In this document: positions 24,216 through 33,856 of the stretch, in pieces
How positions within the stretch are numbered: position 1 is the stretch's first letter
Layout: the number at the start of each line of letters is the position of its first letter
NCBI GenBank assembly: GCA_965199595.1
Contig: OZ241182.1
Coordinates: 3,162,001 to 3,226,000, forward strand
DNA from: JBBROS01 sp965199595
GTDB lineage: Bacteria > Pseudomonadota > Alphaproteobacteria > Acetobacterales > Acetobacteraceae
Length of the DNA stretch: 64,000 bases
Direction: 5' to 3'
Position numbers and translations under genes: made by a program
The notes under the pieces: model-generated
What the model saw: only the letters and a program-made list of their open reading frames with translations
Database searches by the model: none
What the model was told of the DNA's origin: nothing

Positions 24216-26419
24216 GTGCAGGTGCGGTGCGCATGGCTGCGGCGGCCGCGGTGCTGGCCTGCCTGGCGGTGCCGGCGCGGGCCCAGTTCACCGCGCTCCG
24301 CAGCGGCACCAAGGCGGCGCCCGCCACCCCGATCAACCGCACCGACCCGGTGGCCTTCACCGCGGACGAGGTGCAGTACGACCGCGACAACGCCCTGGTC
24401 ACCGCCACCGGCAAGGTCGAGGCCTGGCAGAACGACCACGTGCTGCGCGCCGACAAGATCACCTTCGACCGCAACACCAACATCGCGGCGGCCAGCGGCC
24501 ACGTCATGATGATCGAGCCGGACGGCCAGGTGCTGTTCAGCGACTACGCGGAACTCACCGAGGGCATGCGCGACGGCGTGCTGGTGGGCATGCGCGCGAT
24601 CCTGGCCGAGAACGGCAAGCTGGTGGCCAACGGCGCCCGGCGGGTGGATGGCAAGATCAACGAGCTGTCGCGCGCGGTGTACACCACCTGCAACCTCTGC
24701 AAGAACGACCCCAGCAAGCCGCCGCTGTGGCAGCTGCGCTCCCGCACCGCGGTGCAGGACACCGAGAATAAGCGCATCGAGTACCGCGACGCCGTGCTGG
24801 ACATCTACGGCGTCCCGGTCGCCGCCTTTCCGTACCTGTGGCACGCGGACCCCTCGGTGAAGCGCGCGAGCGGCTTCCTGGTGCCCTCCTTCGGGCAGTC
24901 CAAGCACCTCGGGGCCTTCGCCAGCGCGCCGTACTACTGGGTGCTGGATGAACAGTCCGACGCCACCATCACGCCCACGGTGAACACGCAGCAGTACCTG
25001 AACGTGAACACCGAGTACCGCCGCCGCTTCAACGACGGCACGCTGACGGTGGATGCCGGGCTGGGCTACGACCGCAAGAAGCCGCAGGCCGACGTGTTCG
25101 CCCGCGGCCGCTTCGCCTATGACGACACCTGGCGCTACGGCTTCGACATCGACCGCGCCAGCTCCGCCGAGTATCTGCGGGACTACCGGGTCAGCAACCG
25201 CAGCGACGTGCTGACCAGCCGCCTGTATATCGAAGGCTTCGGCACCGGCGCCTACACCAAGCTCGACTCGATCGCCTATCAGGGCCTGGTCGACAGCATC
25301 AAGCAGAGCCGCCTGCCCTATGTGCTGCCGCGCTACACCTACAGCTTCGTGGGCGAGCCCGACGCGTTCGGCGGCCGCTTCAGCCTCGATACCACGAACT
25401 TCAACGTGATCCGCCCGATCGGCACCAACACGCAGCGGGTTGGCGGCACGGTGAACTGGCAGCGGCCGTTCTCCGGCTATCTCGGCGAGCAGTACGGCCT
25501 GACCCTGCAGGGGATCGGCGCCGCCTACAGCGCCACCAGCCTGGACCAGAACCCCAACTACTATAATCGCGGCAGCACGGAGCTGGTGCGCCTGCACCCG
25601 CAGGCGGCGCTGGAGATGCGCTGGCCCTTCGTGCGTGACGGCGGCCGGCTGGGCACCCAGACCATCGAGCCCATCGCGCAGATCGTCGTCTCGCCCAACG
25701 GCGGCGGCAACCGCAACCAGCGTGTGCCGAACGAGGACAGCCTGGACTTCGAGTTCACCGACCAGAACCTGTTCTCGCTCAACAAATACCCCGGCATCGA
25801 CCGGCTGGAGGGCGGCGTGCGCGCCAATGTCGGCCTGCACGCCAACTGGACCATCGGCACCTCGTCGCTCGACATGCTGGTCGGCGAGAGCTTCCGCACC
25901 CACAAGGACGACACCTTCCCGGTCGGCAGCGGCCTCGACAAGCGCGCGTCCGACATCGTCACCCGCACCACCTTCACGCCGACCCCCTGGCTCGACCTCA
26001 CCGGGCGCACCCGGCTGGACCACGACCGACTGACCCCGCGCTTCGCCGATGCGCTGGCCAGCGTAGGCGGTCCCAAGTTCCGGCTTGGCGGCGGCTACAT
26101 CTATTCGGCGGTGAACCCGTATTTCTTCTACGACAGCGCCACCATCCCGCCGAACTACTTCACCCACCGCAACGAGGCCACGCTGAACGCCAGCTCGCAG
26201 ATCGATCAGTACAAGGTGAGCGCCTATGTCCGCCGGGACCTGCAGACCAGCAAGCTGACCAGCGCCGGGGTGCACGCGACCTATGAGGATGAGTGCTTCA
26301 TCTTCGATGTGAACTATAACAAGCGCTACACCTCGCTGAACGGCGATAGCGGCGGCAGCATCGTGCTGTTCCAGATCACCTTCAAGACCGTCGGCCAGTT
26401 CGGCTTCCACGCGCTTTGA
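24203..26419 (+). CDS. lptD: LPS-assembly outer-membrane protein LptD
   Basis: A 738-residue outer-membrane beta-barrel. A signal peptide MRRLSAGAVRMAAAAAVLAC ends at about residue 29 (ARAQ). An N-terminal LptA-like beta-jellyroll (TADEVQYDRDNALVTATGKVEAWQ) follows. The OstA-C barrel from about residue 200 contains YFWYL-type and SRNQ-like strands and ends with FQITFKTVGQFGFHAL. Two cysteines in TCNLCKN and another in EDECFIF could form the disulfides of the mature plug. It inserts LPS into the outer leaflet with LptE, not seen here. I use the ATG at 24203 since it gives a signal peptide; a GTG at 24116 in frame does not. The upstream leader ORF is noted separately. Confidence 0.92.
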   Translation: MRRLSAGAVRMAAAAAVLACLAVPARAQFTALRSGTKAAPATPINRTDPVAFTADEVQYDRDNALVTATGKVEAWQNDHVLRADKITFDRNTNIAAASGHVMMIEPDGQVLFSDYAELTEGMRDGVLVGMRAILAENGKLVANGARRVDGKINELSRAVYTTCNLCKNDPSKPPLWQLRSRTAVQDTENKRIEYRDAVLDIYGVPVAAFPYLWHADPSVKRASGFLVPSFGQSKHLGAFASAPYYWVLDEQSDATITPTVNTQQYLNVNTEYRRRFNDGTLTVDAGLGYDRKKPQADVFARGRFAYDDTWRYGFDIDRASSAEYLRDYRVSNRSDVLTSRLYIEGFGTGAYTKLDSIAYQGLVDSIKQSRLPYVLPRYTYSFVGEPDAFGGRFSLDTTNFNVIRPIGTNTQRVGGTVNWQRPFSGYLGEQYGLTLQGIGAAYSATSLDQNPNYYNRGSTELVRLHPQAALEMRWPFVRDGGRLGTQTIEPIAQIVVSPNGGGNRNQRVPNEDSLDFEFTDQNLFSLNKYPGIDRLEGGVRANVGLHANWTIGTSSLDMLVGESFRTHKDDTFPVGSGLDKRASDIVTRTTFTPTPWLDLTGRTRLDHDRLTPRFADALASVGGPKFRLGGGYIYSAVNPYFFYDSATIPPNYFTHRNEATLNASSQIDQYKVSAYVRRDLQTSKLTSAGVHATYEDECFIFDVNYNKRYTSLNGDSGGSIVLFQITFKTVGQFGFHAL

Positions 26420-26438
26420 CCCCAGCAGGACCCGCTCC

Positions 26439-27758
26439 ATGACCCCGTCGCGCCTCGCACTCGCCCTGCTGCTGGCCTCCACGCCCCTCGCGGTCCAGGC
26501 CCAGCCCCGCGCCGTGCCGCTGGCGCAGCGCCCGCCCGTGGCCGCCACCCCGGCCCCCGGCGAAAAGATCGTCGCCGTGGTCAACGGCGACATCATCACC
26601 ACCGGGGACGTCGCCAACCGCGGCCGCCTGTTCGCACTCAGCACCGGGCTGCCCGTCACGCCCGAGGTGCTGGCCCGGCTCCGCCCCCAGGTGGTGAAGC
26701 AGCTGGTCGACGAACGCCTCCGCCTCCAGGAAGCCCAGCGCCGCAAGATCGCCGTCAGCGACAAGGACATTGCCGACGCCATCGGCGAGATCGAGCAGCG
26801 CAACGGCATGCAGAGCGGCGCCATGGCTGCCAGCCTGCGTGGACAGGGCGTGGCGATGCGCACCCTGATCGACCAGGTGCGCGTCCAGCTCGGCTGGACC
26901 CGGGTGCTGCGGCAGGAGCTTGGGGGCAAGGCCGATGTCAGCGAGGCCGACGTGTCCGACCAGGACCGCATCTTCAAGGCGACCATCGGCAAGCCCGAAT
27001 ACCGCGTGAGCGAGATCTTCATCCCCATCGATGACCCGGCCAAGGCCGCGGACGCCCAGCGATTCGCCGAGACCGTCATCAGCCAGCTGCGCGCCGGCGC
27101 CCCCTTCGCCGTGGTCGCGGCCCAGTTCAGCCAAAGTCAGACCGCGCTGCAGGGCGGCGACCTCGGCTGGGTCAGCCCCACCCAGCTTGACCCCGAGGTC
27201 ACCGCCGTGGTGACGCAGATGCCGCCCGGCGCCGTCAGCAACCCGATCCGCGTGCCCGGCGGCATCAGCATCGTCTCGCTGCGGGCCAAGCGCGAGGTCG
27301 GGCGCGACCGCAGCACCGTGATCAGCCTGCGCCAGGTGTTCTTCCCCTTCACCGGCACGCTGAACCCCCAGGCGCCGACCGACCAGCAGAAGCGCGTCGT
27401 GGAGCAGGCCGGCACCATCAGCCGCACCGCCCATAGCTGCCCCGAGATCGAGGAGGCCAACAAGCGCGCCGGCGCCGTTCGCCCGTCGGACCCCGGCGAG
27501 GTGCGCCTGGAGGGCGTCGCCTCCGTACCGCTGCGCAACCTGCTGGCCGGCCTCGCCATCAACACGCCCAGCAAGCCGGTGATCTCGAGCGACGGCGTGG
27601 CCGTGCTGATGGTCTGCTCCCGCGACGAGAAAGTGGCCGCCGCGCCCACGAAGGAGGAGCTGACCAACCGCGTGCTGCAGGAGCGCATCGAGCTGACGTC
27701 GCGCCAGCTGCAGCGGGACCTGCGGCGCCGGGCCGTGCTGGACGAACGCGGCAGCTGA
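26439..27758 (+). CDS. surA: periplasmic chaperone/peptidyl-prolyl isomerase SurA
   Basis: The product has 439 residues. It starts with a signal peptide (MTPSRLALALLLASTPLAVQAQ). The SurA N-terminal domain (GEKIVAVVNGDIITTGDVANRGRLF) follows, then a PpiC parvulin domain around residues 185-285 (YRVSEIFIPID and AAQFSQSQTALQGGDLGWVSP), and a second, degenerate C-terminal rotamase-like region. It escorts outer-membrane proteins to the BAM complex and works naturally alongside lptD. It starts 19 bp after lptD. In many relatives pdxA and rsmA come next; here the order breaks and a Uma2 gene follows. Confidence 0.9.
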   Translation: MTPSRLALALLLASTPLAVQAQPRAVPLAQRPPVAATPAPGEKIVAVVNGDIITTGDVANRGRLFALSTGLPVTPEVLARLRPQVVKQLVDERLRLQEAQRRKIAVSDKDIADAIGEIEQRNGMQSGAMAASLRGQGVAMRTLIDQVRVQLGWTRVLRQELGGKADVSEADVSDQDRIFKATIGKPEYRVSEIFIPIDDPAKAADAQRFAETVISQLRAGAPFAVVAAQFSQSQTALQGGDLGWVSPTQLDPEVTAVVTQMPPGAVSNPIRVPGGISIVSLRAKREVGRDRSTVISLRQVFFPFTGTLNPQAPTDQQKRVVEQAGTISRTAHSCPEIEEANKRAGAVRPSDPGEVRLEGVASVPLRNLLAGLAINTPSKPVISSDGVAVLMVCSRDEKVAAAPTKEELTNRVLQERIELTSRQLQRDLRRRAVLDERGS

Positions 27759-27816
27759 CCGCAGGCGGCTGGCGTTCCCGGCGCGCGGCAAGCTAGGCTG
27801 CGGAGGGAGGCACTGA

Positions 27817-28371
27817 ATGAACGTCGCGCTGCGCCGGGCCATGACGCTGGACGAGTTCCTGGCCTGGGAGGACCAGCAGGAGCTGCGCTGGGAGTTTGAC
27901 GGGTTTGGGCCGGTGGCGATGGTGGGCGGCACCTTGGCCCACTCCACGATCTCCCTGAACATCGGATCGGAACTCAGGTCGCGGCTACGCGGAACACCGT
28001 GCCGCGCCTTCGTGGAAGGCCTGAAGGTGGTGGTCGCCGGCAGCATCCGCTACCCCGATGCCTTCGTGGCCTGCGGGCCTCAGCCCCGGGACGCCACCAT
28101 CGCCGAAAACCCCGTCGTGGTGTTCGAGGTAGAGTCCCCCAGCACCGCCCACATCGACTACGGCCTCAAGAACGCCGAATACCGCGCCACCCCCTCCATC
28201 CAGCGCTACGTGATCCTCGCCCAGGACCGCATCGCCGCCACCATCTTCGAACGCCGGGGCGCCGAGTGGGTCGGCAGCCTGCTCACCGACCCGGCCGCCC
28301 CGCTCGCCATGCCCGAGATCGGCGTGACGCTCATCCTGTCCGACCTGTATGAGGGCGTTCTCGAGCCGTGA
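27817..28371 (+). CDS. Uma2 family (DUF820) putative restriction-endonuclease-fold protein
   Basis: A 184-residue protein with the Uma2 PD-(D/E)XK-like fold. MTLDEFLAWEDQQELRWEFDG begins the family core, GTLAHSTISLNIGSELRSRL follows, then the catalytic-type Asp in YPDAFVACG, FEVESPSTAHIDYGLKNAEYRA, and YVILAQDR. The E-V-E and K residues of the nuclease core are in place. Family members are very common in cyanobacteria and proteobacteria but have no settled role. The ATG is preceded by a strong GGAGGGAGG. Its end overlaps the next start as GTGA, so it is coupled to the GMC oxidoreductase. Confidence 0.85.
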   Translation: MNVALRRAMTLDEFLAWEDQQELRWEFDGFGPVAMVGGTLAHSTISLNIGSELRSRLRGTPCRAFVEGLKVVVAGSIRYPDAFVACGPQPRDATIAENPVVVFEVESPSTAHIDYGLKNAEYRATPSIQRYVILAQDRIAATIFERRGAEWVGSLLTDPAAPLAMPEIGVTLILSDLYEGVLEP

Positions 28372-29972
28372 CGCCGGCCTGCGACACCATCATCATCGGC
28401 GGCGGCACGGCGGGCTGCATCCTCGCCGCCCGCCTTTCCGAGAACCCGGCCCATCGCGTGCTGCTGCTGGAGGCCGGGCCGCCCGACACCGACCCCTGGA
28501 TCCACATTCCCGCCGGCTACGCCCGCCTGTTCGCCAGCGGCAAGTTCGACTGGAAGTTCGGCACGGAACCGGAGCCGGAGCTGGGCGGACGCGCCATCGC
28601 CTGGCCGCGCGGCCGGGTGCTGGGCGGCTCCGGCTCCATCAACGGCCTGGTCTTCCTCCGCGGCTCCCCGCACGACTATGACCGCTGGGCGCAGGCCGGC
28701 GCGCGCGGCTGGTCCTATGCCGACGTGCTGCCCACCTTCCGCCGCATCGAGGACTGGCAGGGCGCGCCCGGTCCGGCCCGCGGCCAGGGCGGGCCCATCC
28801 CTGTTTCCGAGCCCCGCGGCCTCGCCCCCGGGGCGGCCGCCTTCATCGCCGCATGTGAGGGCGCGGGCTTCCCGCACCACGCCGACATCAACGCCGGCTC
28901 CATCGAGGGCGTGGCGCCGATGCAGCTGAACGTGCGGCGCGGCCGGCGCATCAGCACCGCCCAGGGCTACCTGCGCCCCGCCCGCCGCCGCCCGAACCTG
29001 CGCGTGGTGACCAACGCCGCGGTCAGCCGCATCCTGATCGAGAACGGCCGGGCCGTCGGCGTGCTGGCCAGCATCGACGGCGCACCGCCCGCCCCCATCC
29101 ACGCGGCGCGGGAGGTGATCCTCAGCGCCGGGGCCATCGTCTCCCCCAAGCTGCTGATGCTCTCCGGCATCGGCGATGGCGCCGCGTTGCAGGCACTGGG
29201 CCTGCCGGTGCTGGTGGATCGCCCCGCCGTCGGCCGGAACCTGCAGGACCACCTGATCGCCCGCTTCGCCTATCGCACCCGCCCGGCCGGCACCATGAAC
29301 GAGCGCGCCGGCACCCTGCTGCGCCAGGCCGTCATGGCTGCCGGCTATGCGCTGCATCGCCGCGGCCCCATGGCGGTCGGCGCCTGCGAGGCCACGCTGT
29401 TCGCCCGGGTGACGCCAGGGGCGGAGGAGGCGGAGATCCAATACCAGTTCGTGAACTTCAGCCTGGCGCCGAACCGGGGCTACACCCTCGCCGCCCATCC
29501 CGGCGTGATGTTCAACTTCGGCCAGTGCCGCCCCGAAAGCCGCGGCACCATCAGCCTCCGCAGCGCCGACCCGGCCGACAAGCCCGTCATCCACGCCAAC
29601 TACCTGACCGCCCCCGCCGACCGCCACGCGATGATCCAGGGCGCCCGCCTGGCCCGGCGCCTCGGCCGCACCCGCCCGTTCAGCGACCTGGTGCTGGAAG
29701 AACTCGCACCGCCGCCGGGCGAGGACACCGATGAAAGCCTGCTGGCCTATATCCGCGACCACGGCACCACGGTCTATCACCCCTGCGGCACCTGCCGCAT
29801 GGGCAGCGACGCGGCGGCGGTGGTCGATCCGCGGCTGCGCGTGCGCGGCCTTGGCGGCCTGCGGGTCATCGACGCCTCGGTGTTCCCGCTGATCCCGTCC
29901 AGCAACATCCAGCCGGCGGTGATGATGGTGGCGGAGCGCGGCGGTGCCATGATCCGCGAGGACGCCGCCTGA
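28368..29972 (+). CDS. GMC family (choline dehydrogenase-like) oxidoreductase
   Basis: A 534-residue FAD enzyme starting at the GTG overlapping the Uma2 stop. The ADP-binding motif is TIIIGGGTAGCILAARLSE (residues 5-23). GMC signature 1 lies in GRVLGGSGSINGLVFLRG and signature 2 in GAIVSPKLLMLSGIG. The C-terminal active site reads YHPCGTCRMG and later SSNIQPA, supplying the conserved His/Asn pair position. It oxidises an alcohol or aldehyde with FAD; the electron acceptor is not visible. Its neighbour downstream is a molybdenum hydroxylase, so the two may act in successive oxidation of an alcohol to an aldehyde to an acid, which is inference. Confidence 0.9.
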   Translation: MTPACDTIIIGGGTAGCILAARLSENPAHRVLLLEAGPPDTDPWIHIPAGYARLFASGKFDWKFGTEPEPELGGRAIAWPRGRVLGGSGSINGLVFLRGSPHDYDRWAQAGARGWSYADVLPTFRRIEDWQGAPGPARGQGGPIPVSEPRGLAPGAAAFIAACEGAGFPHHADINAGSIEGVAPMQLNVRRGRRISTAQGYLRPARRRPNLRVVTNAAVSRILIENGRAVGVLASIDGAPPAPIHAAREVILSAGAIVSPKLLMLSGIGDGAALQALGLPVLVDRPAVGRNLQDHLIARFAYRTRPAGTMNERAGTLLRQAVMAAGYALHRRGPMAVGACEATLFARVTPGAEEAEIQYQFVNFSLAPNRGYTLAAHPGVMFNFGQCRPESRGTISLRSADPADKPVIHANYLTAPADRHAMIQGARLARRLGRTRPFSDLVLEELAPPPGEDTDESLLAYIRDHGTTVYHPCGTCRMGSDAAAVVDPRLRVRGLGGLRVIDASVFPLIPSSNIQPAVMMVAERGGAMIREDAA

Positions 29973-30075
29973 ACCACGATTTGTTGACGCCTACCCTTTG
30001 GGAACCTGCGGAACAGCGCCCGGTTGAACGCGGGCACCCGCGCGACGGATGCGGCGGTGCGCTGGAGTGAACCAC

Positions 30076-30585
30076 GTGCAGACCACGATCGAAACCCGGA
30101 CGCCCGATATCGCCGACCAGGTCATCAGCCTCACCATCAACGGCCAGACCCGGCAGCTCAGCGTCTCGCCCTGGACCACCCTGCTGGACCTGCTGCGGGA
30201 GGACCTGCACCTGACCGGCACCAAGAAGGGCTGCGACCACGGGCAATGCGGTGCCTGCACCGTGATCCTGGATGGCAAGCGCATGAACGCCTGCCTCAAG
30301 CTGGCCATCATGCTGGATGGCGCCAGCATCACCACTGTCGAGGGTCTGGCCGGTGCCGATGGCAGCCTGCACCCGCTGCAGGCCGCGTTCATCGAGCATG
30401 ATGCGTTCCAGTGCGGGTATTGCACGCCGGGTCAGCTGTGTTCGGGCGTGGCGCTGCTGAACGAGGGCCGGGCCAGGAGCACGGATGAGATCAAGGAGCT
30501 GATGAGCGGCAATCTCTGCCGTTGCGGCGCCTACCCGAACATCGTGGACGCCATCGAGAGCGTGCTGGCGGAGAGCGGCCGATGA
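30076..30585 (+). CDS. 2Fe-2S subunit of a molybdenum hydroxylase (PaoA/XdhC-type small subunit)
   Basis: A small iron-sulfur subunit of about 169 residues. GCDHGQCGACTVILDG binds the plant-type 2Fe-2S cluster, and CGYCTPGQLCSG with MSGNLCRCGAYPNI binds the second one near the Mo domain. It relays electrons from the molybdenum subunit to the FAD subunit. The start is probably the GTG at 30076 with GGAG eight bases upstream; a longer reading from ATG at 30049 is possible. No Tat signal is present, unlike E. coli PaoA, so the enzyme should be cytoplasmic. The stop overlaps the next start by ATGA. Confidence 0.92.
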   Translation: MQTTIETRTPDIADQVISLTINGQTRQLSVSPWTTLLDLLREDLHLTGTKKGCDHGQCGACTVILDGKRMNACLKLAIMLDGASITTVEGLAGADGSLHPLQAAFIEHDAFQCGYCTPGQLCSGVALLNEGRARSTDEIKELMSGNLCRCGAYPNIVDAIESVLAESGR

Positions 30586-31598
30586 TCCGCTACGACTACA
30601 TGCGGGCGGATACCCTGCCCAACGCCGCCGCAGCAGCAGCGCAGGCCGGGGCCAAGCTGATCGCCGGCGGCACCAACCTGGTTGACCTGCTGAAATATGA
30701 CGTCGAGCGGCCGACGCAGCTGATCGACATCACGCGCCTTCCGGGCCTCGACACCATCGCCGCGTCGGATCGGGGGGGCTTGCGCATCGGCGCGCTCGTG
30801 AGCAACAGCGATGTCGCCTACAGCACCGAGATCGAGCAGCGCTATCCGCTGCTGTCCCTCACCATCCTGAACGGCGCCACCCCGCAGCTGCGCAACGCGG
30901 CCACCACGGGCGGCAACCTGCTGCAACGCACGCGGTGCTACTATTTCTATGACACCGCGGCGCCCTGCAACAAGCGCCAGCCCGGCAGCGGCTGCGGCGC
31001 CATCGGCGGCGTGAACCGCATCCATGCCGTGCTGGGCGCCAGCCCCTCCTGCATCGCCACCAATCCCTCCGACATGAACGTGGCACTCGCAGCACTGGAG
31101 GCCGTCATCCACGTGCAGGGCCCGAACGGCGAGCGCAGCATCCCCATCGCCGACTTCCATCGCCTGCCCGGCGACACCCCCGAGCGCGACACCACCCTCG
31201 AACCCGGCGAGATCGTCACCGCCGTCGATCTGCCGGAGCAGGGCTTCGCGACCCACTACACCTACCTGAAGCTGCGCGACCGCCTCTCCTACGCCTTCGC
31301 CCTGGTCTCCGTCGCGGTGGGCCTGCAGATGGACGGCGGTGCGGTGAAGCGCGCCCGCATCGCCCTGGGCGGCGTGGCGCACAAGCCCTGGCGCGTGCCG
31401 GAAGCCGAAGCGTTGCTGGAAGGCCAGGCGCCGGGTGAGGCGGTGTTCCACCAGGTCGCGGCCCGCATCATGCAGGGCGCCGTCGGCCAGGGCACCAACG
31501 ACTTCAAAATTCCGCTGGCCACGAAGGCCATCATCCGCGCCCTCCAGCAGGCCGCTGCCGGCACGCCGCAGAGCGTTTCCGACAAGCGCATCGCCTAA
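30582..31598 (+). CDS. FAD subunit of a molybdenum hydroxylase (PaoB-like)
   Basis: A 338-residue CoxM/XdhB-type flavoprotein. AGGTNLVDLLKYDVERP and TTGGNLLQRTRCYYF bind FAD. A CNKRQPGSGCGAIGG segment with nearby Cys residues forms the extra 4Fe-4S cluster typical of the PaoB/YagS branch, and ATNPSDMNVALAALEAVI and KLRDRLSYAFALVSVAV follow. It accepts electrons from the 2Fe-2S subunit and passes them to an acceptor such as oxygen or ferredoxin. The ATG at 30582 overlaps the previous stop. The extra cluster separates it from carbon-monoxide and nicotinate dehydrogenase subunits. Confidence 0.92.
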   Translation: MIRYDYMRADTLPNAAAAAAQAGAKLIAGGTNLVDLLKYDVERPTQLIDITRLPGLDTIAASDRGGLRIGALVSNSDVAYSTEIEQRYPLLSLTILNGATPQLRNAATTGGNLLQRTRCYYFYDTAAPCNKRQPGSGCGAIGGVNRIHAVLGASPSCIATNPSDMNVALAALEAVIHVQGPNGERSIPIADFHRLPGDTPERDTTLEPGEIVTAVDLPEQGFATHYTYLKLRDRLSYAFALVSVAVGLQMDGGAVKRARIALGGVAHKPWRVPEAEALLEGQAPGEAVFHQVAARIMQGAVGQGTNDFKIPLATKAIIRALQQAAAGTPQSVSDKRIA

Positions 31599-31607
31599 GG
31601 AACCATC

Positions 31608-33833
31608 ATGCCCGACACCCATATCGGCCTCCCGCGCAGCCGCGTCGATGGCCCGGCCAAGGTCACCGGCGGCGCCCTCTACGCCGCCGAGTTCGCCACC
31701 CCGAACCTCACCTACGGCTATGTCGTCAGCAGCGACATCGCCCGCGGCCGCATCCGCCACATCGACAGCGCAGCGGCCCGCGCCCTGCCCGGCGTGCTGG
31801 CGGTGATCACTCACGAGAACCGCCCCCGCACCGCCTGGCTCTCGAAGAACTACAGCGACGACGTGGCTCCGCCCGGCAGCCCGTTCCGCGCCCTGTATGA
31901 CGACACCATCCAGTTCAGCGGCCAGCCGGTCGCCCTGGTCGTCGCGGAGGACTTCGACACCGCACGCGACGCCGCCTCGCTGATCTGCGTCGACTACGAT
32001 GCCGAGACGCCCGAGTTCAACCTGGAGGCGCAGCGCGGGGACGCCTATGAGCCGCCGAAGAAGCGCAGCGGAATCGAGCCGCCGCCGAAGCCGCGCGGCG
32101 ACGCCGATGCGGCGCTCGACGGCATACCGGTGCGGATCGACGCCGAGTACACGATCGCCAGCGAGCACCACAACCCGATGGAGCCACATGCCACGACCGT
32201 GGTGTGGAACGCCGACGGCTCCGTTCTGGTGCACGACAAGATCCAGGGCGTGAAGGCCACCCAAACCTATATCCAGAACGTGTTCGGGTTGAAGCAGGTC
32301 CGCGTGGTGTCGCCCTACATCGGCGGCGCCTTCGGCTCCGGCCTGCGCCCGCAATACCAGCTGTTCCTCGCCGTGCTCGCCGCCACCATGCTGGAGCGGT
32401 CCGTGCGCGTGGTGCTGACGCGGGACCAGATGTGGAGCATGACGCATCGGCCGGAGGTGATCAGCAAGGTCGTCGTCGGCGCCACCACGGACGGCTCCAT
32501 CCAGGCGATCCGCCACGATGCCATCAGCATGACCTCGCGCTACGAGGACTATCAGGAGGTCGTCGTCAACTGGTCCGGCATGCTGTACGCCTGCGACAAC
32601 GTCACCCTCACCTACAAGCTCGCCAAGCTGGATACCTCGACCCCCGGTGACATGCGGGCGCCGGGTGCCCCCACCGGCACCTTCGCGATCGAGAGCGCCA
32701 TCGATGAGCTGGCGGCGCGGCTGGACATGGATCCGGTCGCCCTTCGCCTCAAGAACTACGCCGAGACCGACCAGAACAAGGGCAAACCCTGGAGCAGCAA
32801 GGAACTGCGCTCCGCCGTGCAGCAGGGCGCCGCGCAGTTCGGCTGGGCCAGGCGCACGCCCGCGCCCCGCTCGATGCGCGACGGCAACGAGCTGATCGGC
32901 TGGGGCATGGCGATCGGCGCCTGGGACGCGCAGATGCAGACCACCAAGGCCCGCGCCGTGCTGCGCCCGGACGGTACGCTGGAGGTATCCAGCGCCACGG
33001 CAGATATCGGCACCGGCACCTACACGATCCTCACCCAGATCGCGGCCGATACCATGGGTCTGCCGATGGAGAAAGTAACGGTGAGGATCGGCGATAGCGA
33101 CCTGCCGGAAGCCCCGCTGGAGGGCGGCTCCTGGACCGCCGCATCCGCCGGCACCGCCGTGCAGCAGGCCTGCCTCGCGGTGCGCGAGACCCTGTTCGGC
33201 TATGCCCGCAAGGCAAGCGACTCGCCATTCGCCAACGTGCCGATCGATCGCGTGGTGTTCCAGCAGGGCCACATCCTGGTGGAAGCCGACCCGGCCCGCA
33301 GGATGAGCTATGCCGCCGCCATGACCGCCGGCAGGGTGGCCGAGATCAGTGAGGAGGGCACCGGATCCGCGGACAAGCTGGTGAAGGCCGGGTTCTCCTC
33401 CTTCACCCATAGCGCCTGCTTCGTGGAGGTGCGGATCGACGAGGCGCTGGGCGTGCTGCGCGTCACCCGCGTGGTGAACGCCGTGGCGGCGGGACGTATC
33501 CTCAACCCCAAGACGGCGCGCAGCCAGGTGCTGGGCGGCGTGGTGTGGGGCATGGGCATGGCGCTGTATGAGGAATCGATGCCCGACCACACGCTGGGCC
33601 GCTTCATGAACCACAACCTCGGCGAGTACCACATCGCGGCCAACGCGGATGTGCCGGAGGTCGAGGTGATCTTCGTGGACGAGCATGAGCCGATGAATGC
33701 GCTGGGCGTGAAGGGACTGGGCGAGATCGGCATCGTCGCGACCCCGGCCGCCATTGCCAATGCTGTCTATCACGCCACCGGCAAACGGATCCGCAGCCTG
33801 CCGATCACCATCGACAAGATCCTCTCCGCCTGA
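31608..33833 (+). CDS. molybdopterin-binding subunit of an aldehyde-oxidase-type enzyme (PaoC-like)
   Basis: A 741-residue catalytic subunit. RVDGPAKVTGGALYAAEF opens the family domain, GGAFGSGLRPQYQ is the molybdenum-site loop, and MRAPGAPTGTFAIESAIDELAARL is the second hallmark. GGSWTAASAGTAVQQA lies near the cofactor, and GLGEIGIVATPAAIANAVYHATG holds the catalytic Glu. PaoABC-type enzymes hydroxylate aromatic aldehydes with a Mo-MCD cofactor. No XdhC-like maturation gene (PaoD) follows; instead a broken DUF3574 gene and IS fragments end the operon. It follows the FAD subunit after 9 bp. Confidence 0.92.
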   Translation: MPDTHIGLPRSRVDGPAKVTGGALYAAEFATPNLTYGYVVSSDIARGRIRHIDSAAARALPGVLAVITHENRPRTAWLSKNYSDDVAPPGSPFRALYDDTIQFSGQPVALVVAEDFDTARDAASLICVDYDAETPEFNLEAQRGDAYEPPKKRSGIEPPPKPRGDADAALDGIPVRIDAEYTIASEHHNPMEPHATTVVWNADGSVLVHDKIQGVKATQTYIQNVFGLKQVRVVSPYIGGAFGSGLRPQYQLFLAVLAATMLERSVRVVLTRDQMWSMTHRPEVISKVVVGATTDGSIQAIRHDAISMTSRYEDYQEVVVNWSGMLYACDNVTLTYKLAKLDTSTPGDMRAPGAPTGTFAIESAIDELAARLDMDPVALRLKNYAETDQNKGKPWSSKELRSAVQQGAAQFGWARRTPAPRSMRDGNELIGWGMAIGAWDAQMQTTKARAVLRPDGTLEVSSATADIGTGTYTILTQIAADTMGLPMEKVTVRIGDSDLPEAPLEGGSWTAASAGTAVQQACLAVRETLFGYARKASDSPFANVPIDRVVFQQGHILVEADPARRMSYAAAMTAGRVAEISEEGTGSADKLVKAGFSSFTHSACFVEVRIDEALGVLRVTRVVNAVAAGRILNPKTARSQVLGGVVWGMGMALYEESMPDHTLGRFMNHNLGEYHIAANADVPEVEVIFVDEHEPMNALGVKGLGEIGIVATPAAIANAVYHATGKRIRSLPITIDKILSA

Positions 33834-33856
33834 CGCGCCGGGCGCGGCGAGCCATC

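Noticed and set aside
30531..33773. 1080-codon minus-strand ORF opposite the molybdenum hydroxylase
   Set aside because: Shadow of the three well-supported enzyme subunits, typical of GC-rich alternate frames.
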